Source: Algibacter pacificus (GTDB taxonomy: Bacteria; Bacteroidota; Bacteroidia; Flavobacteriales; Flavobacteriaceae). From it: a DNA stretch of 64,000 nt. Below, one piece after another: positions 1 through 8,215 of this stretch (positions are counted from its first letter, which is position 1; each line of letters begins with the position of its first letter). A program made the translations under genes and the position numbers. The notes below the pieces were generated by a model, which worked only from the letters and a program-made list of their open reading frames with translations, did not search any database and had not been told where the DNA came from. The stretch spans positions 62,001 through 126,000 of the forward strand of contig NZ_VOGY01000009.1 in NCBI RefSeq assembly GCF_008033385.1, written 5' to 3'.

Positions 1-1150
1 TAATTAAATGGGCTTGGTCGTTATACCATAAAACTTCCGCAGGGCGTAAACGTGAGTTGTAATTACTCGCCATAGAGAAGCAGTAAGCGCCTGCATTTTT
101 AAACGCTAAAACATCCCCTTCATTAATTTCATTTATTCTTCGGTTGTTTCCAAAAGTATCGGTTTCACAAATATAACCTACAACCGTATAAAAACGCTCA
201 CGACCTTTTAAGTTAGAAATGTTGATAATATCATGATGCGACCCGTAAAACATCGGGCGAATTAAATGATTAAATCCAGAATCTACCTGTGCAAAAACCG
301 TTGAAGTGGTTTGTTTTACAGCATTGACTTCAGCTAAAAAATATCCAGATTCACTCACTAAAAATTTACCAGGCTCGAAAGCTAAGGTTAATTCTTTTCC
401 GTAATCTTTACAAAAATCGTTAAATCGTTTTGAAAGTTTTTTGCCTAATTCTTCAATATTAGTTTCTATATCACCTGGCTTGTAGGGCACTTTAAAACCA
501 GATCCAAAATCGATAAATTCTAAATTATCAAATTGTTTTGCTGTTTCAAATAAAATTTCACTTGCATAAAGAAACACTTCAATATCTAAAATGTCGCTTC
601 CGGTGTGCATGTGAATGCCGTTAATATTCATTTTAGTATTTTCAACAATACGTAAAATATGAGGGATTTGGTGAATTGAAATTCCGAATTTAGAATCAAT
701 ATGTCCCACAGAAATATTAGCATTTCCGCCAGCCATCACATGTGGGTTTATACGAATACAAACGGGTGTGTTTGGGTGTTTCGTTCCAAATTGCTCTAAA
801 ATAGACAAGTTATCAATATTAATTTTAACACCTAATTGCGCGGCTTCTTCAATTTCATTTAAAGACACACCATTTGGAGTAAAAATAATTTGCTCTGGTT
901 TAAAACCTGCAGCCAACCCTAATTGCACTTCTTGTATAGAAACGGTATCAATACCAGAACCTAAATTATGTAAAAGCTTTAAAATAGAAATATTCGATAA
1001 TGCTTTTACCGCATAATTAATTTTTAATTTCTTTACATTTTTAAATGCATTTGTAAGACGATGATATTGGTTTTCAATTTTATGACCGTCATAAACATAT
1101 ACAGGGCTGCCAAATTCGTTGGCAATTTTAAGCAATTGACTCTCTTGCAT
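1..1150 (-). CDS. lysA: Diaminopimelate decarboxylase, C-terminus cut by window edge
   Basis: PLP enzyme that decarboxylates meso-diaminopimelate to L-lysine, the last step of the DAP pathway, in the cytoplasm. I translated the minus strand from the ATG at 1150: 383 codons stay open to the window edge, so only the last few residues are missing compared with the usual 400 or so. Visible family marks are the PLP lysine in NYAVKALSN (about residue 49), HMHTGSDI, the glycine-rich FIDFGSGFKVPY, the EPGKFLV motif and the C-terminal GAYCFSMASNYNSRLRPAEV, which is characteristic of LysA rather than of arginine or ornithine decarboxylases. It is divergent from sucC; a minus-strand TATCTTTG box lies 18 bases upstream of the start. 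Confidence 0.93.
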   Translation of the reverse strand, partial: MQESQLLKIANEFGSPVYVYDGHKIENQYHRLTNAFKNVKKLKINYAVKALSNISILKLLHNLGSGIDTVSIQEVQLGLAAGFKPEQIIFTPNGVSLNEIEEAAQLGVKINIDNLSILEQFGTKHPNTPVCIRINPHVMAGGNANISVGHIDSKFGISIHQIPHILRIVENTKMNINGIHMHTGSDILDIEVFLYASEILFETAKQFDNLEFIDFGSGFKVPYKPGDIETNIEELGKKLSKRFNDFCKDYGKELTLAFEPGKFLVSESGYFLAEVNAVKQTTSTVFAQVDSGFNHLIRPMFYGSHHDIINISNLKGRERFYTVVGYICETDTFGNNRRINEINEGDVLAFKNAGAYCFSMASNYNSRLRPAEVLWYNDQAHLI

Positions 1151-1167
1151 GGTTTTTTAATTTTTGT

Positions 1168-1175
1168 CAAAGATA
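1168..1175 (-). promoter_or_regulatory. Probable -7 box for lysA
   Basis: Minus strand reads TATCTTTG, an exact match to the Bacteroidota -7 consensus TAnnTTTG, placing the transcription start about 13 bases before the lysA ATG. I see no clear TTTG -33 partner. Confidence 0.5.
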
Positions 1176-1310
1176 TTTTTTTTGCTTCAATAAAAAATAA
1201 ATAAAGCAAAAATTATACACATTAAACATTTTGTTAATTATTTAACACGATCTAAATGTTAATTCATAATTTCAACTTAAAATAAATTAGTGTAATTACT
1301 ATCGATTATT

Positions 1311-1318
1311 TACATTTG
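1311..1318 (+). promoter_or_regulatory. Probable -7 box for sucC
   Basis: TACATTTG matches TAnnTTTG and lies 26 bases before the sucC ATG. The -33 region is AT-rich with no good TTTG. The 194-base gap between lysA and sucC otherwise shows only AT-rich sequence. Confidence 0.5.
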
Positions 1319-1344
1319 TAGCACTTAAAATTATCAAGCAGATT

Positions 1345-2535
1345 ATGAATTTACACGAATATCAAGGTAAAGAAATATTAAGCAGTTTTGGCGTGCGTAT
1401 CCAACGTGGTATTGTTGCTCAAAATGCACAGGAGGCAGTTGCTGCCGCAAAACAATTAACTTCTGAAACAGGAACTAGCTGGCACGTGATTAAAGCACAG
1501 GTTCATGCAGGTGGTCGTGGAAAAGGTGGCGGCGTAAAATTGGCTAAAAATCTTCAAGAAGTTGAAGATATTGCAGGACAAATTATTGGGATGGACTTAG
1601 TAACACCTCAAACTTCTGCTGCTGGTAAAAGAGTACACCAAGTTTTAGTTGCCGAGGATGTTTACTATCCAGGTGAAACTGAAACTAGCGAGTTTTATAT
1701 GTCCGTTTTATTAAATAGAGGAACAGGACGTAACATGATTATGTATTCTACCGAAGGAGGAATGGATATTGAAACGGTTGCTGAAAAAACACCTCATTTA
1801 ATTTTTACTGAAGAAGTAGATCCTACAACTGGATTATTACCTTTTCAAGCGCGTCGTGTAGCTTTTAATTTGGGATTATCAGGATTGGCATTTAAAGAAA
1901 TGACAAAATTTGTTACAGCTTTATATACGGCTTACGTAAAATCTGATTCTTCTTTATTTGAAATTAATCCCGTTTTAAAAACGAGTGATAATTTAATTAT
2001 GGCGGTTGATGCTAAAGTGACTATCGATGATAATGCCCTTTACAGACATAAAGATTACTTAGCTTTACGTGATACTCGTGAAGAAAGTGCCATTGAAGTA
2101 GAAGCTGGAGAACTTGGCTTAAACTATGTTGATCTTGACGGAAACGTTGGTTGTATGGTTAATGGTGCTGGTTTAGCAATGGCAACTATGGATTTAATTA
2201 AGCAAGCCGGAGGAGAACCTGCTAACTTTTTAGATGTTGGTGGTACGGCCGATGCAGCTCGTGTTGAAGCGGCTTTTAAAATTATATTGAAAGATCCAGC
2301 GGTAAAAGCGATTTTAATTAACATTTTTGGGGGTATCGTGCGTTGCGATCGTGTTGCTCAAGGTGTTATTGATGCTTATAAAAACATGGGAACTATTAAC
2401 GTGCCAATTATTGTACGTTTACAAGGAACCAATGCGGATATTGCAAAAGAATTAATTGATAATTCTGGTTTAGCGGTAATGAGTGCTACAGAATTCCAAG
2501 AGGCTGCAGATAAAGTTCAAGAAGTTTTAGCTTAA
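1345..2535 (+). CDS. sucC: Succinate-CoA ligase (ADP-forming) beta subunit
   Basis: TCA-cycle enzyme subunit that, with SucD, converts succinyl-CoA to succinate with ATP synthesis. The 396-residue length is typical. It starts with the family N-terminus [12 protein letters not shown], has the ATP-grasp nucleotide loop AGGRGKGGG at residues 55-63, the metal/phosphate region [10 protein letters not shown], and the C-terminal CoA-ligase domain with [13 protein letters not shown] and [10 protein letters not shown] (about residue 326). sucD is not adjacent here: the gene is followed by a strong terminator, so it is probably monocistronic, as often seen in Bacteroidota. Regular codon use suggests high expression. 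Confidence 0.97.
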   Translation: MNLHEYQGKEILSSFGVRIQRGIVAQNAQEAVAAAKQLTSETGTSWHVIKAQVHAGGRGKGGGVKLAKNLQEVEDIAGQIIGMDLVTPQTSAAGKRVHQVLVAEDVYYPGETETSEFYMSVLLNRGTGRNMIMYSTEGGMDIETVAEKTPHLIFTEEVDPTTGLLPFQARRVAFNLGLSGLAFKEMTKFVTALYTAYVKSDSSLFEINPVLKTSDNLIMAVDAKVTIDDNALYRHKDYLALRDTREESAIEVEAGELGLNYVDLDGNVGCMVNGAGLAMATMDLIKQAGGEPANFLDVGGTADAARVEAAFKIILKDPAVKAILINIFGGIVRCDRVAQGVIDAYKNMGTINVPIIVRLQGTNADIAKELIDNSGLAVMSATEFQEAADKVQEVLA

Positions 2536-2560
2536 GCTTTTTCTAAAATATATATTGAAA

Positions 2561-2591
2561 AGAGCAGCACGAAAGTGTTGCTCTTTTTTTT
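2561..2591 (+). terminator. Rho-independent terminator after sucC
   Basis: Ten-base-pair stem AGAGCAGCAC / GTGTTGCTCT (one G-T pair) around a GAAA tetraloop, running straight into a run of T. Confidence 0.9.
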
Positions 2592-2721
2592 GTGATTTAT
2601 TTAGAATTTACATAGCTTTATAGTTGAAGGTCTTTAGGGAATTGTTTTTTTTGATATTGATATATTTTAGAAAAAATGTGTCGATTTAAAACACAAAACA
2701 GAAGCTAATTAATATTCCTAA

Positions 2722-2746
2722 TGTCACGCTGAGCTTGTCGAAGCAC
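2722..2746. repeat. Copy of a dispersed GCTGAGCTTGTCGAAGC-type repeat
   Basis: TGTCACGCTGAGCTTGTCG followed by AAGCAC is a word I recognise as a widely dispersed intergenic repeat in Bacteroidota genomes, usually in the form TTCGACAAGCTCAGCGTGACA. Here it sits 20 bases before the ATG of the dehydrogenase gene, so it may lie in its leader. A weaker relative of the same core (TTCGACAAACTCA) lies inside the palindromic element at 6113-6237. Confidence 0.5.
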
Positions 2747-2765
2747 CATAAAAAAACATAAGAAA

Positions 2766-3728
2766 ATGAAAATAGTAGTTCTAGACGGATACACATTAAA
2801 CCCAGGAGATTTAAGTTGGAAGGGAGTTGAAGCTTTCGGAGTATTAAAAGTACACGAAAGAACCGCTTTTGATAACGACACCATTATTAAGAATATTGGT
2901 GATGCTGAAATGGTTTTAACCAACAAAACACCATTACCAAAGGCCGTTTTGGAAAACGTACCTAATCTTAAATATATAGGTGTTTTAGCTACGGGTTACA
3001 ATATTATCGATGTTGATACTGCAAAAGATTTAGGAATTGTTGTAAGTAACGTTCCTATTTATGGCACACAGGCCGTTGGGCAATTCACCATGGCGCTTCT
3101 TTTAGAATTGTGTCATCATGTTGGGGATCATAATACAGCGGTTAAAAATGGCGATTGGACTAATTCTAAAGATTTTTGTTTTTGGAATTCCCCGCTCATC
3201 GAGCTATCTGGGAAAACCCTTGGCATTATTGGTTTTGGACGAATAGGGCAGGCGACAGCAAAAATAGCAAAGGCTTTCGGGTTACATATTTTAGCTTATA
3301 ACCGAAGTCAAGATTTAAGATTAGAATCTGAAACTTTAAAGTATGTGGCGTTGGATGAACTTCTTGAGCAATCAGATTTTGTGAGTTTACATTGTCCGCT
3401 AACGGAAAGTACCGAAGGATTGATAAACAGTAAATCTATAGCCAAAATGAAGGACGGCGCTTTTCTGATAAACACATCAAGAGGCGGATTAATAGTTGAA
3501 GACGATTTAAAAAAGGCACTTAACTCTGGAAAACTAGCTGGAGCAGCAGTGGATGTGGTGTCTACCGAGCCTATAAAAAGAGATAACCCATTATTAGAAG
3601 CCGATAATATCATTATCACGCCGCATATTGCTTGGGCATCAAGAGAAGCTAGAGCGCGATTAATGCAAACAACTGTGGAAAATATTGAAGCCTTTTTGGA
3701 AGGGCAACCCATCCATGTAGTAAATTAA
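2766..3728 (+). CDS. D-2-hydroxyacid dehydrogenase (glycerate/hydroxypyruvate reductase-like)
   Basis: NAD(P)-dependent reductase of D-2-hydroxyacids, 320 residues, full length for the family. The Rossmann nucleotide loop GIIGFGRIGQ is near residues 153-162. The catalytic triad can be read as Arg in NTSRGGLI (about 239), Glu in VSTEPIKRDN (about 268) and His in TPHIAWASR (about 286). The pattern with DVVSTEP and TPHIAWAS is closest in my memory to glycerate dehydrogenase/hydroxypyruvate reductase (HprA-like) rather than D-lactate dehydrogenase, but the substrate cannot be fixed from sequence. It stands alone between sucC and a tRNA on the other strand. Confidence 0.85.
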   Translation: MKIVVLDGYTLNPGDLSWKGVEAFGVLKVHERTAFDNDTIIKNIGDAEMVLTNKTPLPKAVLENVPNLKYIGVLATGYNIIDVDTAKDLGIVVSNVPIYGTQAVGQFTMALLLELCHHVGDHNTAVKNGDWTNSKDFCFWNSPLIELSGKTLGIIGFGRIGQATAKIAKAFGLHILAYNRSQDLRLESETLKYVALDELLEQSDFVSLHCPLTESTEGLINSKSIAKMKDGAFLINTSRGGLIVEDDLKKALNSGKLAGAAVDVVSTEPIKRDNPLLEADNIIITPHIAWASREARARLMQTTVENIEAFLEGQPIHVVN

Positions 3729-3753
3729 AAAGGTTGGTAGAAAAATTATAAAG

Positions 3754-3839
3754 TGCGCACGAGAAGATTCGAACTTCCACATCCTAAAACGGATACTGGC
3801 CCCTCAAGCCAGCGCGTCTACCAATTCCGCCACGTGCGC
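3754..3839 (-). tRNA. tRNA-Leu(GAG)
   Basis: On the minus strand the 86 bases fold as a class II tRNA: acceptor stem GCGCACG/CGTGCGC with A73, D-arm containing GGCGGAATTGGTAGAC, anticodon stem CTGGC/GCCAG closing the loop TTGAGGG (anticodon GAG, leucine CUC/CUU codons), a long variable arm ATCCGTTTTAGGAT, and the T-loop TTCGAAT. CCA is not encoded: the bases after A73 are CTT. Confidence 0.97.
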
Positions 3840-3908
3840 ATTTAAGGTTTTAAATCGGGCGTAAATATAATGATGTCTTTGTGAACTAAAAATATAAAAA
3901 GCAAATAA

Positions 3909-4304
3909 TTACAAGGTAAGCAACCAACTGCGTTGCAATTTTTTAAATTTTCTTAATTCGCTACGCAGAATAGGTAAAAAATCTTTCCCGTTGCTGTTCG
4001 ATTTTTCTAAGCGGTAGGCGTTTTTATAAAGTCTATTTGTTAATCGTTTTAAAGAAGCAATATGTTTGTGTTTTCTTTCGGAATAACGCTCTAATTCTGC
4101 ATTTACAATTTCAGGAACTAGTGATACAGATTGTTGGATAATATCGCCAGAAAAATAAATATCAGCATCTTCTGTACCATCAGCTTTTAAACCCGATAAA
4201 TCATGATTTAAATAGGTAGAAATCCTTTGAGATAGTGATAAAATCTCAATGGCTTTTTTATAAATCGGTAATTCCGATAGGTTTGGTGGGGTATTTGGGT
4301 TCAT
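3909..4304 (-). CDS. Small helical protein of unknown function (four-helix-bundle type?)
   Basis: 131 residues, no signal peptide, rich in Lys, Leu and Ser and predicted by eye to be nearly all helical. The opening LPIYKKAIEILSLSQRIS resembles the start of S23/four-helix-bundle proteins found near rRNA intervening sequences, but I cannot claim membership. The C-terminal half is strongly basic (RKHKHIASLKRL, RSELRKFKKLQRSW), so nucleic-acid contact is possible. It is divergent from the Lrp-type regulator at 4428, with a minus-strand TAAATTTG box upstream. Confidence 0.65.
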   Translation of the reverse strand: MNPNTPPNLSELPIYKKAIEILSLSQRISTYLNHDLSGLKADGTEDADIYFSGDIIQQSVSLVPEIVNAELERYSERKHKHIASLKRLTNRLYKNAYRLEKSNSNGKDFLPILRSELRKFKKLQRSWLLTL

Positions 4305-4329
4305 TATTTTTTTTCTCTAGCAATTTGAT

Positions 4330-4337
4330 CAAATTTA
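4330..4337 (-). promoter_or_regulatory. Probable -7 box for the helical protein gene
   Basis: Minus strand TAAATTTG, exact to TAnnTTTG, 26 bases before the ATG at 4304. It lies back to back with the box of the divergent Lrp gene. Confidence 0.45.
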
Positions 4338-4381
4338 GCGACAAGAAATTATATTTCGCTTTAGATTTTAAAGTAAAAACG

Positions 4382-4389
4382 TATATTTG
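4382..4389 (+). promoter_or_regulatory. Probable -7 box for the Lrp/AsnC regulator
   Basis: TATATTTG, exact to TAnnTTTG, 39 bases before the ATG. A TTTA 18 bases upstream (4360-4363) could be a weak -33 element. Confidence 0.5.
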
Positions 4390-4427
4390 CTTTAAATGTT
4401 ATGTTTTTGTGCTTAAAATTCTTTTAA

Positions 4428-4868
4428 ATGAAACTAGATGTACTTAATTCTAAGATTTTGAAATGTTTACAGGAAAATGCGCGTATGTCTAATGCGGAAA
4501 TTGGTAGGCAAGTTGGTATAACATCGCCTGCAGTTTCCGAGCGGATAAAAAAAATGGAAGACTTAGGTATTATTGAAGCATACAAGGCTATTGTTTCTCC
4601 TTTTGAAATTGGCTATCAGCTAAAAGCCATCATTACACTTCGTGCTTTTATGGGCAAGCTAAAACCCTTTTTAGACAAAGTTAAAACTTATGATGAGGTG
4701 GTAAACTGCTACCGTATTACTGGCGATGAAAATATTGTTATGGAAGTGGTTTTAAAAAACCACAAGCATTTAGAAACCTTTATCGATCAGTTGATTAGTT
4801 ACGGAGAATCTAAAACAAATATTGTGCTTTCTCGTGTTGTAAAACAGAAGGGAATTAAGCCCATTTAA
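4428..4868 (+). CDS. Lrp/AsnC family transcriptional regulator
   Basis: 146-residue DNA-binding regulator, the usual length. The N-terminal winged helix-turn-helix spans about residues 4-60, with SNAEIGRQVGITSPAVSERI as the helix-turn-helix, followed by the linker KKMEDLGIIEAYKAIV typical of the family. The C-terminal RAM (effector-binding, oligomerising) domain runs from about residue 65 to 140 and contains the CYRITGDENIVMEVV strand. The regulated genes are unknown; autoregulation through the shared divergent region 4305-4427 is common in the family but is an inference here. Confidence 0.9.
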   Translation: MKLDVLNSKILKCLQENARMSNAEIGRQVGITSPAVSERIKKMEDLGIIEAYKAIVSPFEIGYQLKAIITLRAFMGKLKPFLDKVKTYDEVVNCYRITGDENIVMEVVLKNHKHLETFIDQLISYGESKTNIVLSRVVKQKGIKPI

Positions 4869-4910
4869 TGGTCTTAGGTAATTAATAAAGCTTTAGTTTT
4901 TCCGTTTTTA

Positions 4911-4943
4911 TTTGATCTAAAATTTTCTTAAGTTGTATTTTTG
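4911..4943 (+). promoter_or_regulatory. Full Bacteroidota-type promoter before the 4962 lipoprotein gene
   Basis: TTTG at 4911-4914, a 21-base spacer, then TATTTTTG at 4936-4943: both halves of the -33/-7 consensus match with normal spacing. One of the best promoters in the window. Confidence 0.6.
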
Positions 4944-4961
4944 AAATGAAATAATTTACGG

Positions 4962-5480
4962 ATGAAGAAAATATATATAAGTTTTAGTTTGTGTTTTTTG
5001 CTGTTATCTTGCGGCAGTAGTTTTCAAGGGTTTTATAACAATCATAAAGCAGATATGGGGACAACCTCTTTTCAAGTCCCTAATTTTATGAAAGCGCTTT
5101 TAAGTCAAATTTCACCTGAAGTAAAATATACTATAGGTAATATTTCGGATTTAAAATATATTAAGTTTGATGCGCTTAGTAAATTTAAGCAAGAAAGTTT
5201 AATAGCCGAAATGAACGCGGTTACTAAAAATGGTTATACCGATATTTTTAGAAAGAATGATGTGGATAATACCCGGATAATTTCGGTTAAAGAATTAGGA
5301 GCATTGGTAACCGATGCTATTATATTTAACAGTAGTAAAAACGAAACAACGGCTTATTATTTACAAGGCCGCTTTGATCCAGAAAAAATTAAATCATTTT
5401 CAGACGAAGATGTTTTTAATCAGTTTTCAAGTAGTTTAATGCAATCCTATCAATCCAATACTAATCCATCTTTTAATTGA
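4962..5480 (+). CDS. Lipoprotein, probable DUF4252 family
   Basis: 172 residues with a lipoprotein signal peptide MKKIYISFSLCFLLLSC (lipid-modified Cys at residue 17). The mature part, with FQVPNFMKALLSQI near the start, a central IKFDALSKFKQESLIAEM and a C-terminal ETTAYYLQGRFDPEKIKSF, has the layout I associate with DUF4252 lipoproteins of Bacteroidota; the assignment is from memory of the pattern. No function is known. It ends 8 bases before the ATG of the next lipoprotein gene, so both are likely co-transcribed from the promoter at 4911-4943. Confidence 0.75.
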   Translation: MKKIYISFSLCFLLLSCGSSFQGFYNNHKADMGTTSFQVPNFMKALLSQISPEVKYTIGNISDLKYIKFDALSKFKQESLIAEMNAVTKNGYTDIFRKNDVDNTRIISVKELGALVTDAIIFNSSKNETTAYYLQGRFDPEKIKSFSDEDVFNQFSSSLMQSYQSNTNPSFN

Positions 5481-5488
5481 GAAAAGTA

Positions 5489-6097
5489 ATGAAACATTTT
5501 ATTTTAATAACCATTCTATTGGTTTCCGTTTTAAGTTGCCAACAAAAGAAACGTCCCATAAAAGGAGAAACTGCATTTCAGAAAACGATAAATGCAGAAT
5601 ATAAAGATGCTTCTACCTCGCCATTAAAAGATGAAGACAGAAAGGTGTTTGAAGGCTTAGAGTTCTTTAAATTCGATTCTACTTATGTGGTTACAGCAGA
5701 ATTAAAACGTGTTGAAAATTCTAAATGGTTTAATATGAAAACAACCACAGATAGAGTTTCCAAAGAGCGTGTTTTTGGTGTTTTAAGTTTTGAATTAAAA
5801 GGAGAAAAGTACAGTTTACAAGTATATCAAGGTGAAGAATTAATGCAGAAAGCGGGTTTTGAAGATTATTTGTTTTTACCTTTTTTAGATGAAACGAATG
5901 GTTTAGAAAGTTATGGCGGTGGACGCTATATCGATTTAAGAATACCCGATGCCGATACTTTAATAATTGATTTTAATAAAGCGTATAATCCGTACTGTGC
6001 TTATAATAGTAAATATTCTTGCCCTATTGTGCCACGACGAAATTATATAAAAACACGAGTAGAAGCTGGAGTAAAAGCTTTTGGAAAGCATGAGTAG
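5489..6097 (+). CDS. DUF1684 domain lipoprotein
   Basis: Predicted 202-residue lipoprotein. I chose the ATG at 5489 instead of the in-frame TTG at 5477 because it gives a clean lipoprotein signal peptide MKHFILITILLVSVLSC. The DUF1684 core is clear: FLPFLDETNGLESYGGGRYI, followed by DFNKAYNPYCAYNSKYSCPI and a C-terminal RNYIKTRVEAGVKAF. The conserved cysteines and the NPYCAY motif suggest a structural site, but the role of the family is unknown. Second gene of a two-gene lipoprotein operon. Confidence 0.88.
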   Translation: MKHFILITILLVSVLSCQQKKRPIKGETAFQKTINAEYKDASTSPLKDEDRKVFEGLEFFKFDSTYVVTAELKRVENSKWFNMKTTTDRVSKERVFGVLSFELKGEKYSLQVYQGEELMQKAGFEDYLFLPFLDETNGLESYGGGRYIDLRIPDADTLIIDFNKAYNPYCAYNSKYSCPIVPRRNYIKTRVEAGVKAFGKHE

Positions 6098-6112
6098 TCA
6101 CTAATTTATAAT

Positions 6113-6237
6113 GCCGCCTAAAAAGTATTTATTTTATGCTCTATTGGGCTTGTTAGAATGTTTTAATTTACAGATAATCTATATCGGTTTCGACAAACTC
6201 AACCGAATAAATAAAATATAATAGATTTTTAGGCAGC
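6113..6237. repeat. Long imperfect palindrome with inner hairpin (REP- or MITE-like)
   Basis: GCCTAAAAA (6116-6124) pairs perfectly with TTTTTAGGC (6226-6234), extended outward by two more pairs across one mismatch and inward by AT-rich partial pairing. Inside is a second hairpin TCGGTT/AACCGA (6184-6189/6201-6206) whose loop contains TTCGACAAACTC. It fills nearly the whole gap between convergent genes and may also serve as a terminator for one or both. Confidence 0.5.
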
Positions 6238-6245
6238 CTTTAAGT

Positions 6246-8111
6246 TTAATCCTCAAGTTTTGCTGAAAGTTCAAGCCAGCGCTCTTCTTTTTCATCAATA
6301 GTATCAATAATAACTTGAAGTTGTTCCGATAGTGTGTTTATTTCCTCGGGTGTTAAATCGGGATTATTAAATTTTTCTTCTAATTCCTTTTTATCAAAAT
6401 TTAAAGATTTTATCTTGCTTTCAATGTTATTTAATTCTTTTTCTTCATTGTAAGAAAGTTTTTTAGCATCGTTTTTTTTCCAAGCATTTTTGTCTTTTTT
6501 ATCTTCAGTATCAACTTCAGAAATCACGTCTTGACTATCTTCATAAATACGATAATCGGTGTAGTTTCCAGGGAAATCCTCAATTACACCTTCACCTTTA
6601 AAAACAAATAAGTGGTCGATAACTTTATCCATAAAATACCTATCGTGTGTTACCACAATAACGCAGCCAGGGAAATCTAAAAGGAAACTTTCTAGTACGT
6701 TTAGAGTTACAATATCTAAATCGTTAGTCGGCTCATCGAGGATTAAAAAGTTTGGATTCTGAATTAAAACGGTACATAAATACAATCGTTTTCGTTCGCC
6801 ACCACTTAGTTTTTCAACAAAATCATATTGTTTTTTTCTACTGAATAAAAAGCGTTCTAATAACTGTTGAGCGGATATTTGACGTCCTTTTTTAAGAGGG
6901 ATATAATCGCCAAACTCACGAATAACATCGATAACTTTTTGTTCGGGTTTTATCGTAATGCCGTTTTGAGTGTAATAACCAAATTTAACAGTTTCCCCTT
7001 TGGTGACTTTACCAGAATCGGGAGCTGCTGTTTGGGTTAAAATATTTAAAAATGTGGTTTTTCCGGTTCCGTTTTTTCCAATAATACCTACACGTTCTCC
7101 TTTTTGGAACATGTAACTGAAATTATCGAGAATGGTTTTGTCTTTAAAGCGTTTTGAAACTTTATGAAATTCTAAAATTTTACTTCCCAAACGTTCCATA
7201 TTCAATTCTAATTGAACTTCATGGTCGTTACGGCGTTGGTGAGCACGATGTTTTATATCGGCAAAATCGTTAATTCTAGATTTCGATTTGGTAGTTCTTG
7301 CCTTGGGTTGACGGCGCATCCAAGTTAGTTCTTTTTTAAAAAGTTGCTTGGCTTTATTGGTTTCTATAGCCTCATTTTCTATACGCGCTTCTCTTTTTTC
7401 TAAGTAATACGAGTAATTTCCTTTATAATTATAGATTTGTCCTTCATCGAGTTCTATAATTTCGTTACACACACGTTCTAAAAAATACCGGTCGTGAGTC
7501 ACCATAAAAAGTGTAATGTTTTCTTTGGCAAAAAAGGACTCTAACCATTCTATCATTTCTAAATCTAAATGATTGGTTGGCTCATCTAAAATAAGTAAAT
7601 CCGGTTTGTTTATAAGCGCGTTAGCTAATGCTAAACGTTTTATTTGTCCGCCAGAAAGGGCGCTTACTTTTTGAGATAAATCTTCCAGTTTTAATTTGAA
7701 AAGTATCTGTTTGTAAAGCGTTTCAAAATCCCAAGCATGATGACGTTCCATAGCATCAAAAGCAGTTTGGTAAGCATCTGTATCATCCGGGTTTAAAAGC
7801 GATTTTTCATAATTTGAAATGACTTTTAAAATGGGGTTTTCACTGGCTAAAATGGTTTCTTCAATAGTTAAACTATTATCAAAATTAGGGTCTTGAGATA
7901 AAAAGGAAATAGCAATGCCTTTTCGGAAAATTACGCTGCCTGAATTGGGTTCGTCTTTTCCTGAAAGAATGTTTAAAATTGAGGTTTTTCCTGTACCATT
8001 TTTAGCAACGAACGCTATTTTTTGGTCTTTGTGGACACTAAAAGAGATGTCGCTAAAAAGTTCAAGTTCTCCGTAAGATTTTGATAAGTTTTCTACTGTT
8101 AAATAATTCAA
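6246..8111 (-). CDS. ABC-F family ATPase (Uup-like)
   Basis: Soluble protein with two fused ABC ATPase domains and no membrane segment, a family acting on ribosomes or in DNA metabolism. Domain 1 has Walker A AKNGTGKTS, signature LSGGQ and LLILDEPTNHLD; the linker carries the basic ELTWMRRQPKARTTKSKSR typical of ABC-F; domain 2 has GIIGKNGTGKTT, LSGGERKRL and FLILDEPTNDLD. A C-terminal coiled coil of about 80 residues (ending ERWLELSAKLED) is as in Uup. I place the start at the TTG at 8111 (NYLTVENLSKSYGE), where the family begins; the open frame continues 22 codons to an ATG at 8177, but that extension (CFFGFLSVLC) looks unlike any family N-terminus. Confidence 0.9.
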   Translation of the reverse strand: MNYLTVENLSKSYGELELFSDISFSVHKDQKIAFVAKNGTGKTSILNILSGKDEPNSGSVIFRKGIAISFLSQDPNFDNSLTIEETILASENPILKVISNYEKSLLNPDDTDAYQTAFDAMERHHAWDFETLYKQILFKLKLEDLSQKVSALSGGQIKRLALANALINKPDLLILDEPTNHLDLEMIEWLESFFAKENITLFMVTHDRYFLERVCNEIIELDEGQIYNYKGNYSYYLEKREARIENEAIETNKAKQLFKKELTWMRRQPKARTTKSKSRINDFADIKHRAHQRRNDHEVQLELNMERLGSKILEFHKVSKRFKDKTILDNFSYMFQKGERVGIIGKNGTGKTTFLNILTQTAAPDSGKVTKGETVKFGYYTQNGITIKPEQKVIDVIREFGDYIPLKKGRQISAQQLLERFLFSRKKQYDFVEKLSGGERKRLYLCTVLIQNPNFLILDEPTNDLDIVTLNVLESFLLDFPGCVIVVTHDRYFMDKVIDHLFVFKGEGVIEDFPGNYTDYRIYEDSQDVISEVDTEDKKDKNAWKKNDAKKLSYNEEKELNNIESKIKSLNFDKKELEEKFNNPDLTPEEINTLSEQLQVIIDTIDEKEERWLELSAKLED

Positions 8112-8187
8112 GGTGATTTCTTTTTTACAAAGAACGGATAAAAAACCAAAAAAACAGGTATAAGTTTTATTCTTCATAACGAAAACT

Positions 8188-8195
8188 TATATTTG
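8188..8195 (+). promoter_or_regulatory. -7 box at the head of the polysaccharide locus
   Basis: TATATTTG, exact to TAnnTTTG, 20 bases before the chosen ATG at 8216. It overlaps an in-frame GTG at 8195, which therefore cannot be a real start if this box is used. Probably the main promoter of the locus. Confidence 0.55.
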
Positions 8196-8215
8196 TGGCT
8201 AATCTACTGACCTAT

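Noticed and set aside
768-1016. 82-codon plus-strand frame inside the lysA region
   Set aside because: It is antisense to the clearly coding lysA frame and has no family-like sequence or start context.
3308-3712. 134-codon minus-strand frame inside the dehydrogenase gene
   Set aside because: Shadow of the real gene: the plus-strand frame carries all catalytic motifs, this one none.
8112-8177. 22-codon N-terminal extension of the ABC-F gene
   Set aside because: The segment is hydrophobic and Cys-rich and unlike any ABC-F N-terminus; TTG at 8111 begins the conserved domain. Not fully excluded.
8195-8215. GTG start for the Wza-like protein
   Set aside because: The GTG begins with the final base of a perfect TATATTTG box; the ATG at 8216 gives a proper lipoprotein signal peptide.
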